The position numbers were made by a program, and so were the translations under genes. The notes beneath the pieces were generated by a model, which was not told the origin of the DNA, did no database searches, and saw nothing but the letters and a program-made list of their open reading frames with translations. Positions 35,001-45,171 of a stretch of DNA of 64,000 nt are shown here, one piece after another. Position 1 is the first letter of the stretch; every line of letters begins with the position of its first letter. Origin of the DNA: Pectobacterium sp. A5351 (GTDB taxonomy: Bacteria; Pseudomonadota; Gammaproteobacteria; Enterobacterales; Enterobacteriaceae); contig NZ_CP116477.1 of the NCBI RefSeq assembly GCF_028335745.1, forward strand, positions 2,604,001 to 2,668,000, read 5' to 3'.

Positions 35001-35237
35001 TTAAAACGTCCTGTATTCATCGCTGAAACACCCCTGCTCATCATGAAAACGATTTAGTGCTGCGAGAGCCTCCCTGTTTTCTTCCTGCCATTTTTTCGCT
35101 TCATGAGAGCGAAGCTCTGCATCCAGGGCAGTTGTCAGGGTAGCACTCAGATTAATGCCCGCCTCACGCGCTCTTACCAGTAAGGCACGCTCTACTGTCA
35201 TTGTCACGCTCTGCGTGTTGCGTTGTTTCGCGGTCAT
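35001..35237 (-). CDS. ccdA: CcdA-family antitoxin (copy 2)
   Basis: 78 residues with the same amino-acid sequence as copy 1 as far as I can read it; the DNA differs by a few silent changes. Intact. Because the antitoxins appear identical, each should be able to neutralise both toxins. Confidence 0.92.
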   Translation of the reverse strand: MTAKQRNTQSVTMTVERALLVRAREAGINLSATLTTALDAELRSHEAKKWQEENREALAALNRFHDEQGCFSDEYRTF

Positions 35238-36009
35238 GGTTTCTCTCCTGCATGAAATACGTGTGTATCACACGGAACAATACACTTATCATAACACCAA
35301 AAACAGGCCCTGCTACCATTGCAGTCCTGCAAACTTCACAGTCAGCCGCCATACCTGAGCCGTCGTTTACAGCAATCGCCGATGTACAAACGCCGTTTGC
35401 GGGATGCGCGGACTCTTTGCCGGGAAGGCCAAAAAGCTGGCTCTGGTTACTTGTATGCGCAAACTGATCGCAATTTTGAATGCCATGGTAAGGGATGAGC
35501 AGAAATGGGACATTGCGCTTCATAACGTAAATTAAAAACGCTTTCTTAAAGACAGTTGCTTGCGGGACGGGTTGTGTTGGGAAACGATTAGCCGGAAGCT
35601 GATACGGGAAGAGAAATCACGCGGGAGAAAAAACTGCCCCTGCATAGGCGGGCCTGGCGCTCCTTGGTTCGCAGCGGTGAAATGGGTTTGAGAAGTTGAA
35701 TTTTGTTTCATTAACTCATATCTGAGCTGGTGGTACTCTGAACTAGAACTCCCTGAGAAAAATGTCACGTTGTGTCGTTACTGATGTTGGCTCAAACTGT
35801 AAATCTAAAAAAGCGGATGGTTCAGTTCTGAGGGGGACTTACAACCCCAGCTATAAGTAACGTCTCAGCACCAGAGCCGAATTAATTCAATTTTGAAATA
35901 AATCTTATATTTTGTCATAAAATAACCTAAACGCATGCGTCAAAAGGAGGGATGACCATACGATGAGTTTTCCTCTTTCCCTAGCCATTATCCAACAGTG
36001 TTAGAATAT
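35238..36009. other. Non-coding segment upstream of the phosphopantetheinyl transferase
   Basis: 772 bases. The left half is the copy-2 remainder of the ccdAB upstream region and the short repeat 35561-35689, with ardC deleted between them. The right half (from about 35690) is AT-rich and new. It ends with AAAGGAGG at 35942-35949 and a possible 13-codon reading frame starting with the ATG at 35963 (MSFPLSLAIIQQC) whose TAG overlaps the first codons of the next gene. Confidence 0.4.
35561..35689. repeat. Short direct repeat shared with 26231-26359
   Basis: Second copy of the block beginning TGCGGGACGGGTTGTGTTGG. See the copy-1 entry. It lacks the expanded GGGTTTG array. Confidence 0.85.
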
Positions 36010-36726
36010 ATGTTTACTATAACAACGCTCTCTTCGTTACAGACTCCCTTTATCCTCCACGAGGAAAGTGGTTTTGTCACAGATACCCCCACAATGCGCG
36101 TCTGCCTGATACATTTTGATAGCCATTACTATCAGGATGCGCTCTTTGAAATATTGTCAGTCCCTTTCGCACCAATGCTACAGTCAGCAATGATAAAAAG
36201 GCGGGCAGAATATCTGGCAGGGCGCTATGCCGCACAGACGCTACTCAGACAACAAGGCTGCCATGATGCCGTCACTATGGAGCGAAGTCGCGCCCCGAAG
36301 TGGCCAGCAGGATGGTGTGGCAGTATTTCACATACCGATAATCATGCAATTGCAGTGCTTACACGGCAATCCGCAAAGCTGACACCTGGAGTAGATATAG
36401 AGCGACGATGCCCAACAGTCATGAATGAAACCGCACACGTCTTTACCAACCTTCAAGAACGCTCGCTACTTTATCACTGTAATACAGAGTACGAGACGGC
36501 ATTGCTCATTACTTTTTCAGCCAAAGAGAGCCTGTATAAGGCGCTCTACCCACAGGTATTGCAAATGTTCAGTTTCAATGCTGCCACAATCTGTGAACTG
36601 GACGTCCAACGACAGCGCTTTTGCCTGCGGCTCACACAAACGCTTTCCCCGTCGCTCCCGGCGGGGTTCGAACTGTCTGGGCAGTACCTATTTCAGGGTG
36701 ATGACATCATCACCCTGATTACCTGA
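36010..36726 (+). CDS. 4'-phosphopantetheinyl transferase (EntD/Sfp type)
   Basis: 238 residues. Family motifs are in order: KRRAEYLAGRYAAQ, PKWPAGWCGSISHTDNHAIA, PGVDIERR (Mg-binding) and FSAKESLYKALYP. It transfers phosphopantetheine from CoA to the serine of PCP and ACP domains, so it should activate the five carrier domains seen in the facing NRPS/PKS operon. It is the only plus-strand gene at this end of the cluster and converges with the exporter. The ATG at 36010 is used; an in-frame GTG at 35998 is the alternative. Confidence 0.9.
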   Translation: MFTITTLSSLQTPFILHEESGFVTDTPTMRVCLIHFDSHYYQDALFEILSVPFAPMLQSAMIKRRAEYLAGRYAAQTLLRQQGCHDAVTMERSRAPKWPAGWCGSISHTDNHAIAVLTRQSAKLTPGVDIERRCPTVMNETAHVFTNLQERSLLYHCNTEYETALLITFSAKESLYKALYPQVLQMFSFNAATICELDVQRQRFCLRLTQTLSPSLPAGFELSGQYLFQGDDIITLIT

Positions 36727-36796
36727 CATTTTAATTACCTATTGGTAGAGCAACCGGACGTAAGCAAAAAACCAACCTACGTACCGGATGTCAACA

Positions 36797-38029
36797 TTAC
36801 GCAACGGCGTCGGCAACATTCTTGTTCGCTAGCTGTCTGAGCAGCGCGACCAAAAAGCATATCGCAGCCCCTCCCCCTACCAGCGCCAACGAATCAAAAG
36901 CCGTTTTTCCAACGTTTAGATACATCCAACGCGCGGCCTCTACGGCAGCAGCGCTTAAGCTAAGTACCACCATATTGAGTGACGCAGAAACCGTTCCTTT
37001 AGACAGCGAGTTGGAGAACAGAGTAAAACGATAAAGCGTCGGAAAAATCAACCCCGCGCCGAATGCATACAGGCTAAGCCCGACCACCGACCACAGCCAT
37101 AAATGTGGTGCTACGATATCTCCCCCTATCAGAAGCAACAGTCCCGCCAGTTGAAGCGGAACGGTACGCCAGATAAAGCGTGGCGACGCGGGATCGCGGA
37201 TAAAACGCGCAACAGCAATACTGGCAAGAATGACTGCACCAAAGACAGGAACTTGCGTCCAGGCAAATTGTGAGGCATTAAACCCTCCCCGATCGATTAA
37301 GATCAGTGGAGAGATAGCCACCCAGGTCATCACCGGAATATAACAGCAGGAAATCGTCGCCGAGCCAAAGAGGAATGTACGCTCACAGAACACATCACGA
37401 AAATCACGCATCACCTCTCTTACCGGTAGACGCCAACTTGTCCGGTTGCTAATCGTTTCCGGCATAAAGAACAATAATCCTAGCCAGGTCGCCAGTCCCA
37501 TCATGGCAAAGAGACCAAAGAGCATTTTCCAACTGAGCCACTGCATTAAAAATGCACCCGCTAAAGGGCCGATAATCGGCGCGATCAGCACAATAGAAGA
37601 GATGATTGCCATCAGTTTTATGGCTCTGGTTTGGCCGAAGACTTCCTGCACCGTGACATAGCCTACGGTGGAGATAAAACCAATGCTGGTTCCTTGAACA
37701 AAACGGGCCACCAAATACTGTTCCATTGAACTGGTGAACAGCATAACGACGCAGGAAAAAGTGAAAATCAGCGAACCGGTAAGCAGAACAGGTCTGCGCC
37801 CTACCCGATCAGATAATGGCCCAAGTAGCCACTGTAAAGCCATACCACCAGCCATATACAGGCTGACCGACGCCGATGCCATGCCCACATCGGCCTGAAA
37901 AGACGTCACAATATCAATAATTCCGGGCTGTATCATATTAGTGGTTAGATAGGCGGCAAAATCGAAAAGGATCAGGGCAGCAGGAAAGAAAAGCGCCTGA
38001 TTACCTGAAAGAGGACTATTCCGTTGCAT
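36797..38029 (-). CDS. MdfA-like MFS exporter, probable product exporter
   Basis: 410 residues, 12 helices. Recognisable: helix-1 segment [16 protein letters not shown], motif [15 protein letters not shown], motif [18 protein letters not shown], motif [12 protein letters not shown]. It follows the MdfA/MdtM pattern. At the two membrane acidic positions important in MdfA it has Asp for Glu26 and Asn for Asp34. It is the last gene of the operon, 61 bases after the PKS stop, so export or self-protection is its likely job. The start at 38029 (MQRNSPLSG) is preferred because GGGAGATAA precedes it; the open frame starts 15 bases earlier. Confidence 0.82.
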   Translation of the reverse strand: MQRNSPLSGNQALFFPAALILFDFAAYLTTNMIQPGIIDIVTSFQADVGMASASVSLYMAGGMALQWLLGPLSDRVGRRPVLLTGSLIFTFSCVVMLFTSSMEQYLVARFVQGTSIGFISTVGYVTVQEVFGQTRAIKLMAIISSIVLIAPIIGPLAGAFLMQWLSWKMLFGLFAMMGLATWLGLLFFMPETISNRTSWRLPVREVMRDFRDVFCERTFLFGSATISCCYIPVMTWVAISPLILIDRGGFNASQFAWTQVPVFGAVILASIAVARFIRDPASPRFIWRTVPLQLAGLLLLIGGDIVAPHLWLWSVVGLSLYAFGAGLIFPTLYRFTLFSNSLSKGTVSASLNMVVLSLSAAAVEAARWMYLNVGKTAFDSLALVGGGAAICFLVALLRQLANKNVADAVA

Positions 38030-38090
38030 TATTTTATCTCCCATAGAGAAAGCCTCTCGTCAAAACATAAGAGGCTCGAATCGGTTCAGG

Positions 38091-41000
38091 TTACTTTTTT
38101 ATTCTGCGGTTCATCCGCTGTTTTGCCAGTTGGTTGACCGATGTACGGGGCGTGTCAGCCTCTAACGGTGGCTCTGGCATCAACGTGCGCTGTAGCGCGT
38201 CATGCAATTTCGCTATGCTGCTATACGTGAACATCATAGATATTGGAAATTCACAGTGCAGGCGCTGTTTCAGTTTTTCATTCATCTGAACCACATCCAG
38301 AGAGGTGGCACCGAGCGCGAAAAAACTGGCGTGTTCATCAAGCTGAGCCAGTCCCAGTTGATGCTGCAACGTTTCGATAATCACATCACGCAAAGTGATA
38401 TCCTTAGTCAGTCCGTCACCGCCTTGCAGCGACGTCGGACCCGCCTCAGACTGACGACGCAGTTCAATATCCATCGCGGAAATAAGCAGGCGCTGCGGGG
38501 GCAAGTTCAAGGAGTGTAAAAAGACGGCTTGCCCTTCCTGATTGGTTAACCCCACAGTCGAAGCATCCATCTTCATACTACGCATGGCCATGCCGGTCTC
38601 CAGCCAACGCTCCCACGCAAGTGAACTGACGGCAAAGGGCAGATCTCGTCTATCGGCCAATGCATCAAGAAAGGCGTTGGCAGCAACGTAGGCCGATTGC
38701 CCAGCCGCACCAGAGTATGAGAGTAAAGAAGAGCACAACAGCAGGCGGCTGAGCGACTTGCCTTCAAAGTAGTCGATCAGGTTGCGCGCGCCCGTCACCT
38801 TCGCTGACATGATCTTGTGGTGTGCCATCTCATCGGGTTGCGCGATCAGCGCCCCCTCATCAGAACCAGCGCAGTGGATCACTATATCGATCGCGCCATT
38901 CTGATTTTCAACAGCAGTCAACGTTTGGAAGAGCGTCTCTCGGTGGGTGACATCACAGCAATGGACCATGACACTTCCGCCGTTTTTTTCAATCGCTTCC
39001 ACATCGTTAATAAATCTGGTTGTGGCCGCGTTGTCGCCGCTCGCCTTAATCGTTCCCCAAAGCTCTCGCTCCGGCCACGGAGTACGCGACAGCAGTACAA
39101 TCCGTGCGGCATACTGTCGCGCCAAACACTGCGCAAGCTGTATGCCGATACCTCCCGTTCCGCCGGTGATAACCACCAGGCCGCCCTGTATTAGCCCGAC
39201 ATCTTGACTCACAGCCTGTTCTTCATGTATAGGTCTGAACCCCGGCAGCCAGATTTGGTTATGTCTGAACGCTTGATGGGGCGCAAGTCCACTATCGACA
39301 ATCTGATGCCACAGCGCCCTCGCGGCCTGCGGTTGCAACAGCGGCTCATAGGCGATATCTACCGTATGACAAGCGTGCTCTGCGTGTTCGTACTGAAGCG
39401 ATTGTACCAACCCTTTAAGTAGGGAGATGCCTTCATGAGTTATCTCATCACCCAGAACATTTTCTATTTCCGGCGTCAGTAAAACAAAGCGTGAGGCGGA
39501 AAGCGCTGCCTGGGTGGTTAATTGCCTGATGCAAACCAGCCATTGCTGATAATGCGGCAGAGGATCGCCGACAAAGTCATCGGCATAAGGTAACAGCAGG
39601 ACAGTATACGAACCGTTCAGTTGCTGCCGCGCCAGGCTGGTTTGATCATCAACTACTATGATTTTTCCCGTTGGTGCCAGATGAGAGATGTGCTGCTGAT
39701 AAGCATCTGCTGCACGTTTACTGACAAGTACCAGGACATTTTCCGGCGCTGCCGGGGCTGTCGCCCGCAGTGGCTCCCGATACCAGACAGGACGATACAG
39801 CAGGGCGTCTTTCCGCGCAGGACTGGTACGCCGGGTTCGGCCGCCGTTAACCATGCTGTCTCTGAGTTGGGTATAGGCACGTTCGGCGAATGCGTATACC
39901 GGCAGTGGGATCAATGCACCAGACACGGTGCCTATCTGCGACCAATTACCGATACCAGCACTGCACCACAGTTTAGCCAACTGTCGGTAAAAACAGCCCA
40001 CATCGTCGTCAGTCTGATTTGGGTGGCGAAGCATATTAACGGCGGTAACCGGCTGCCCCTTCGAGGCATGGAAAAACTTCTGCACACAGCTGGTAAGCGT
40101 ATTGCTCGGCCCCACTTCGACAAACACCAGATCCTGCTGTAGTGCCAGCGTTCGCATACAGGCTAAAAAATCAACTTTATGCCGCTGATGAGCAAGCCAA
40201 TAGGCCGGCTGCATTATTTCGGAGCCGTCATGCCAGCCACCACTCAGGTTAGACAAGAGGGGAACTCGCGGAGCGTTAAACGTCACGGCATCAAGCGCGG
40301 TAGTGTACTCGCTTTGAATTTCATCAATCGCCGCACAATGAAAACTATGCGTGGTCTTGAGTCGACGAACATGAATATGCTGCTCTTGCAGGCGAATTTC
40401 CAGTGCCGAAATATCTTCAGCACTACCGGCAAACACCGTGGCTTCTTCACCATTGACCACCGCTATCTCAAGGCTGCCTTGTAGAAAGGCGGCAGCCTGC
40501 TGCTCCGACAGTGATGCGCTGAGCATCGCGCCTGGCGACATGGTCTGCATCAATATCGCGCGTTGCGTCACCAGAAAGAGCGCATCATGCAGCGAGAAAA
40601 CACCAGCGATGGTCGCCGCGACATATTCTCCCAGACTGTGCCCCAACAGCATATCAGGCTCTATGCCTTTGGCCTGAAGTAATGCCGTGACGGCATACTC
40701 CACGGTAAAAATGGCAAGCTGGATGGTTACAGGGGAAAACAGCGGCGCGGCGTCTGTTGCACTCAAATAGCACTTGACCCGTTCTGCCTCGGTGGCATTC
40801 ATCAGCCCCAGACAGCGGTCAACCTGTTCACGGAACACGGCCTCATGCAGATATAAATCACGTCCCATCGTCTGATATTGTGCTCCCTGCCCCGGAAACA
40901 AAAAGACGACGTGCCGCGCCGTCTGGCTATCCCCCCGGACAAATTCTGCTGCAGAGACAGGTTCATCGCTATTACACACCAGCACCGAGCGGTGGGAAAA

Positions 41001-42494
41001 ATGCTCGCGGCCATGCTGTAGCGTCCAGGAGACATCCGTTATCTGTTTCGGATGATCCGCCAGCCACGCAACCAGACGCTTTTCCATTTCAGCCAGACTC
41101 CATGCCGATTTTGCGGAGAGAGGTAGCAATGTTACCCCAGCATCGACAGGTTCATGACGCTCGCGCGCAACGTACTCTTCCAAAATCACATGCGCATTGG
41201 TTCCTCCGATACCGAACGCGCTAACGCCAGCACGCCTTACCGTCTCACTCTGCCAATCCTGACTCTGGGTGTTGAGATAGAACGGTGAAGAAGCAAGCTT
41301 CAGTTTCGGATTTGGGGTATGGAAGTAATGGTTGGCACACAACTTTTTGTGTTTCAGCATCAGGGCTGCCTTAATTAGCCCCGCCATACCAGCGGCACTA
41401 TCAAGATGACCAATAATGGATTTTACCGAGCCGATAGCGACACGTTGTGCCCTGACATCGTCAAAGACCTGGCTCAGGGCGGCGATTTCAACCGGATCGC
41501 CAAGAGCCGTCGCTGTACCGTGAGTCTCGATGTAACCGATAGTGTTCGCCTCCACCTTAGCCATACTCAGTGCGCGACGAACAACATCCGCCTGCCCATC
41601 GATACTCGGCGCGGTATAACCCACTTTTCTCTCTCCGTCGTTATTCAGCGCTGACCCTTTGATCAACGCCAATATAGGACGTCCCTGCGCCAAAGCGACT
41701 TTTAACGGCTGCAGCACCACTGCGCCAACGCCTTCGCCGCCAACTGTACCGTTTGCCAGCGCATCGAACGGACGGCACACCCCATCAGGTGAAGTGATCA
41801 TTCCTTCCTGATAGAGATAACCTTGCTGATTTGGCGTGCCCAAGGCGGCGGCGGCGACAAGCGCGGTCTGACATTCGCCTAACAACAGTGCCCTTGCTGC
41901 TAAATGGATGGCAGTGAGAGAGGAAGAACAGGCGGTCTGCACGGAGATTGCCGGCCCAGTTAACCCTAGCTTGTACGCCAAACGTGTCGCCGCAAAATCT
42001 TTTTCTACCAGATTAAATGCAGAAAAAAGGCTGGCGCCATCACGGTCACTCTCGTCATATGCAGCCATTTGCCAGTTTAGCTGAGCGCTGGCAGCTAAAT
42101 AACACCCTATCGCGCCCTCATAAACCGAAGGTACAATTCCCGCCGACCCCAGCGCCTCAAAACCGCATTCATGCAATTTACGAATTTGCGGTTCCAGATA
42201 TTCCGCTTCTCGTTGATTATAATTAAAAAATTCAGCATCGAAAGTCAGAGGGTTCTTTATTACACCTTTCGCATTCACATAATATTCACTATGATAATGT
42301 TCGTAGGAAACCCCATTGGCTGCCAGAACCTCATCAGAGAAACGTGAAATACAATCCCGTCCTTGTAAACAATTATCCCAAAAGCTATCCAAATTATCGC
42401 TTTGCGGGAAACGGCAGGAAGCACCGACAATAGCAATCTCTAATCCCGTTAAATGTTGCACACAGGCATTCTCGGAAATCATCTCTTTATTCAT
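38091..42494 (-). CDS. Type I polyketide synthase, KS-AT-KR-ACP
   Basis: 1467 residues. KS (about 17-440) has Cys189 in QTACSSS, His325 in ETHGTA and His363 in IGHLDSAAG. AT (about 528-830) has FPGQGAQY, Ser620 in LLGHSLGEY, and HSFH where malonyl-specific domains have HAFH, so malonyl-CoA is likely. KR (about 1105-1290) has GGTGGIG and the active Tyr in SAYVAAN. ACP has Ser1398 in LGATSLD. There is no dehydratase or thioesterase, so the unit adds two carbons and leaves a beta-hydroxy group. A basic C-terminal tail (KQRMNRRIKK) may dock to a partner. Confidence 0.93.
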   Translation of the reverse strand: MNKEMISENACVQHLTGLEIAIVGASCRFPQSDNLDSFWDNCLQGRDCISRFSDEVLAANGVSYEHYHSEYYVNAKGVIKNPLTFDAEFFNYNQREAEYLEPQIRKLHECGFEALGSAGIVPSVYEGAIGCYLAASAQLNWQMAAYDESDRDGASLFSAFNLVEKDFAATRLAYKLGLTGPAISVQTACSSSLTAIHLAARALLLGECQTALVAAAALGTPNQQGYLYQEGMITSPDGVCRPFDALANGTVGGEGVGAVVLQPLKVALAQGRPILALIKGSALNNDGERKVGYTAPSIDGQADVVRRALSMAKVEANTIGYIETHGTATALGDPVEIAALSQVFDDVRAQRVAIGSVKSIIGHLDSAAGMAGLIKAALMLKHKKLCANHYFHTPNPKLKLASSPFYLNTQSQDWQSETVRRAGVSAFGIGGTNAHVILEEYVARERHEPVDAGVTLLPLSAKSAWSLAEMEKRLVAWLADHPKQITDVSWTLQHGREHFSHRSVLVCNSDEPVSAAEFVRGDSQTARHVVFLFPGQGAQYQTMGRDLYLHEAVFREQVDRCLGLMNATEAERVKCYLSATDAAPLFSPVTIQLAIFTVEYAVTALLQAKGIEPDMLLGHSLGEYVAATIAGVFSLHDALFLVTQRAILMQTMSPGAMLSASLSEQQAAAFLQGSLEIAVVNGEEATVFAGSAEDISALEIRLQEQHIHVRRLKTTHSFHCAAIDEIQSEYTTALDAVTFNAPRVPLLSNLSGGWHDGSEIMQPAYWLAHQRHKVDFLACMRTLALQQDLVFVEVGPSNTLTSCVQKFFHASKGQPVTAVNMLRHPNQTDDDVGCFYRQLAKLWCSAGIGNWSQIGTVSGALIPLPVYAFAERAYTQLRDSMVNGGRTRRTSPARKDALLYRPVWYREPLRATAPAAPENVLVLVSKRAADAYQQHISHLAPTGKIIVVDDQTSLARQQLNGSYTVLLLPYADDFVGDPLPHYQQWLVCIRQLTTQAALSASRFVLLTPEIENVLGDEITHEGISLLKGLVQSLQYEHAEHACHTVDIAYEPLLQPQAARALWHQIVDSGLAPHQAFRHNQIWLPGFRPIHEEQAVSQDVGLIQGGLVVITGGTGGIGIQLAQCLARQYAARIVLLSRTPWPERELWGTIKASGDNAATTRFINDVEAIEKNGGSVMVHCCDVTHRETLFQTLTAVENQNGAIDIVIHCAGSDEGALIAQPDEMAHHKIMSAKVTGARNLIDYFEGKSLSRLLLCSSLLSYSGAAGQSAYVAANAFLDALADRRDLPFAVSSLAWERWLETGMAMRSMKMDASTVGLTNQEGQAVFLHSLNLPPQRLLISAMDIELRRQSEAGPTSLQGGDGLTKDITLRDVIIETLQHQLGLAQLDEHASFFALGATSLDVVQMNEKLKQRLHCEFPISMMFTYSSIAKLHDALQRTLMPEPPLEADTPRTSVNQLAKQRMNRRIKK

Positions 42495-42584
42495 AATATT
42501 TAATCTTAGCAGTGAAGAAAAAACGGAGGGATAAATCAGATCTTCAGCACGCTGAAGATAATAATAACCGACAAACCATCTTAT

Positions 42585-45146
42585 TTAGTGACCGAACATC
42601 TTCAGAACACTATCGAATTGTTCAACGGAATCGTGAATATCCGGTGACCCAACATTTTTTACGGCACCGTTATCAATATAATCGGCCTGCAATGCAACCG
42701 TGGTATATTTGAACAAATCGACGACTTCAACATCTCGACTAAACGTATCGCTTAAACGGATACTGAGCTGGGCTAATTTAAAGGACGTTCCACCTAAATC
42801 AAAGAAACTAGCATTAGGGTGAATATTTTCTTTTCGCGTCGCCAATAGCTCAGACCACAAATCACGTATTTTCCTTTCCGTATCACTACCACATGCCACC
42901 ACCCTATCCTGTACAATCACATCACACGGGTCCGGTAATCGACTGTTGTCAATTTTCCCACTGCTGTTTTGCGCAAACTCCGACACGGCAATAAAATAAG
43001 CAGGCACCATATAATCCGGTAAGCGTGCCGCCGTCTCCTGACGTAGCTCGTGTGCATTAAACGCGATATCGGAACAGATATAAGCGATCAAGATAGGGTT
43101 ATCAGCATCACGGGTATTAATCATAACATAAACATCAACCACTTCACTGGCGCTATCATGCTGGCGATATCCCAATAATATATCTTGTATGGCAGTTTCA
43201 ATTTCTCCCAACTCAATACGGTAACCGCTGATTTTTACCTGACTGTCAATTCTCCCGATAAATAATAGCCCGTCGTCGTCAATATATTTCGCCAGATCGC
43301 CCGTCCGGTAATAACGTTTATCACCGATCTGGACAAAAGACTTTTTCGTCAATTCCACAGCATTAATATAGCCTTTTGCCACCCCTTTGCCAGCTATCGC
43401 AATTTCCCCCACCGCCCCACGCGGCAGAATACGCAGGGATGCATCAATCAGCGCAATCTCTTCACCCAACATCGGCGTACCAATCGGCACTGCTGGCGTG
43501 GTAATTGGGTGGTCTACATTAAATTCAAATGAAAGCGACTGCACACAGCACTCTGTCGGGCCGTAAGCGTTAGAGGCATTAGGCACCGAATCCCAGCATT
43601 CAGCGAAAGCCTGCCAGTTTTTACGCTCCAGTTTTTCACCACCGATCATCAAATGCATCACCGGACAGGGCTTACGCAGCCCTTTCATCTGCAAACGAAT
43701 CATACGCAAATGCGTAGGCGTACAGTCTGCAATATGAATCTCCCTTTCTTGCCAGAACCTTACGATTCCGGCACCGTCTTTCCTGATATTATCGGGAACG
43801 ATATGCAGCGTGTGGCCAAGCAGCAACGCCGGATACATCTGCTGTACCGACGCATCAAAACTCAACGCGGATATCACAGACACATTCAGCTCGCACGGAT
43901 AGTGCCGATAGACTTTGTATTCCAATCCCTGAACCAGATTTATCACGGCACCGTGCGGCACCTCCACGCCTTTGGGATTGCCCGTCGATCCAGAAGTGAA
44001 AATGATGTAAGCGGAATCCTGACCATTGAGATCGGGCAAAGTATACGCATCCCGATCTTCAGACACAGATTGCAGTTCGTCGTAGGTTATCTGTTGACGA
44101 TCGCCTAACGCCAGCGGCGTATCGGCGGCAACCACGGTCAGGCGGATATCCGCGGTAATCAGCACATGCTGCTTTCGACTATCGGGCCAGTGGATATCAA
44201 ATGGGCAATAGCGCCCCCCAGCCTTAAGCACGGCGAAGATCGCAACAATCGCTGCGCAGGTGCGCGGCATATGTATACCGATACTGTCCCCTTTGTTAAT
44301 ACCCGCAGCATGAAGCTGCGCCGCACCGTTCGTGCTCAGCGCATCCAGTTCAGCGTAGCTCAGTTGTGCAACGTCGCAACTTACCGCAGTCTTATTCGGG
44401 TAGCGTTCAACCTGCTGCCGAAAATGATCGAGAATTGATGCGTCTTCCGCCGTGTTTGTCGGCGCCTCTCCCGCGCTAAACAGGAAAGGCTCGGAAATCT
44501 CAAGTTGGGAAATAGGCAAGGGCGAACGCATCTGACTCGCCCAGTCCTGCACCAGACGCATCAGCGCATTACTATAATCCGCACCCAGCCTCGAACCGAG
44601 CTCGCAGGAAATAAGCCCTTCATCGCAGTTGAATATCATGTACGTCAAACTATGCTTATAGAGATCGTCCGGTATGTGTTGACACCCTTTTAACACCACC
44701 GCCAGAGCAAAAGTTGTCGGGCATTCAAATAGCGGCTGCAACGCCGTAACACCATAAGGAAGCTGCTTTTGCATACTGTTTGAGGTTGTGACAATCACCT
44801 CTTTGAAGGTGCATTCCGGGCTACACTGAACGGGCAGACAAACCGTTTTTCCTACGTCCTCATCATCGATATAATTACCAGTCAGCAGTGCGGCACTACG
44901 GTTGTAAGATATCGCCGCCTGTGCGCAGGCGGCCAACGTAGCGAGAAGCAGGCTCAGGCGTTTATCCGAGCCGTTGGCGATAGAAATGAGCGCTGACGAG
45001 GATTCATCAAGTAAAGAGAAACGCTGCGTGCTAATCGAACGCTCGGAATAATAGGAAACATCCGGCACTAAACCAGAATAAGTAGATATAATTTCGTTCC
45101 AGTTAGCCGCCACGGCCTCATTTACTGCTATATAATTGTCAGACAT
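42585..45146 (-). CDS. NRPS module: half condensation domain, A (Gln predicted), PCP
   Basis: 853 residues from the ATG at 45146 (AAGGA eight bases upstream). The first ~230 residues look like only the C-terminal half of a condensation domain (LPYGVTALQPLFECPTTFAL); no HHxxxDG is present. The A domain follows with FTSGSTGNPKG, NAYGPTECC, YRTGDL, GRIDSQVKISGYRIELGEIE and NSSGKID. By alignment to GrsA its pocket reads D-A-Q-D-M-G-A-V-Q-K, nearest to the known Gln code DAQDLGVVDK. A PCP with FFDLGGTSFKL ends the protein. Condensation must be done by another protein, perhaps the C domain ending the PKS at 49928-55708. Confidence 0.9.
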   Translation of the reverse strand: MSDNYIAVNEAVAANWNEIISTYSGLVPDVSYYSERSISTQRFSLLDESSSALISIANGSDKRLSLLLATLAACAQAAISYNRSAALLTGNYIDDEDVGKTVCLPVQCSPECTFKEVIVTTSNSMQKQLPYGVTALQPLFECPTTFALAVVLKGCQHIPDDLYKHSLTYMIFNCDEGLISCELGSRLGADYSNALMRLVQDWASQMRSPLPISQLEISEPFLFSAGEAPTNTAEDASILDHFRQQVERYPNKTAVSCDVAQLSYAELDALSTNGAAQLHAAGINKGDSIGIHMPRTCAAIVAIFAVLKAGGRYCPFDIHWPDSRKQHVLITADIRLTVVAADTPLALGDRQQITYDELQSVSEDRDAYTLPDLNGQDSAYIIFTSGSTGNPKGVEVPHGAVINLVQGLEYKVYRHYPCELNVSVISALSFDASVQQMYPALLLGHTLHIVPDNIRKDGAGIVRFWQEREIHIADCTPTHLRMIRLQMKGLRKPCPVMHLMIGGEKLERKNWQAFAECWDSVPNASNAYGPTECCVQSLSFEFNVDHPITTPAVPIGTPMLGEEIALIDASLRILPRGAVGEIAIAGKGVAKGYINAVELTKKSFVQIGDKRYYRTGDLAKYIDDDGLLFIGRIDSQVKISGYRIELGEIETAIQDILLGYRQHDSASEVVDVYVMINTRDADNPILIAYICSDIAFNAHELRQETAARLPDYMVPAYFIAVSEFAQNSSGKIDNSRLPDPCDVIVQDRVVACGSDTERKIRDLWSELLATRKENIHPNASFFDLGGTSFKLAQLSIRLSDTFSRDVEVVDLFKYTTVALQADYIDNGAVKNVGSPDIHDSVEQFDSVLKMFGH

Positions 45147-45171
45147 GTTATTTATCCTTATTAACGATTCA

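Larger units (their letters stand above)
34522..35422. repeat. Direct repeat copy 2: mobC tail and ccdBA module
   Basis: Second copy of the stretch at 24144-25043, same order and orientation. The two copies bracket the ardC, ABC-3C, two-component and porin cargo. Confidence 0.9.

Noticed and set aside
43653-44108. 151-codon plus-strand frame inside the Gln NRPS
   Set aside because: Antisense shadow of the adenylation domain core.
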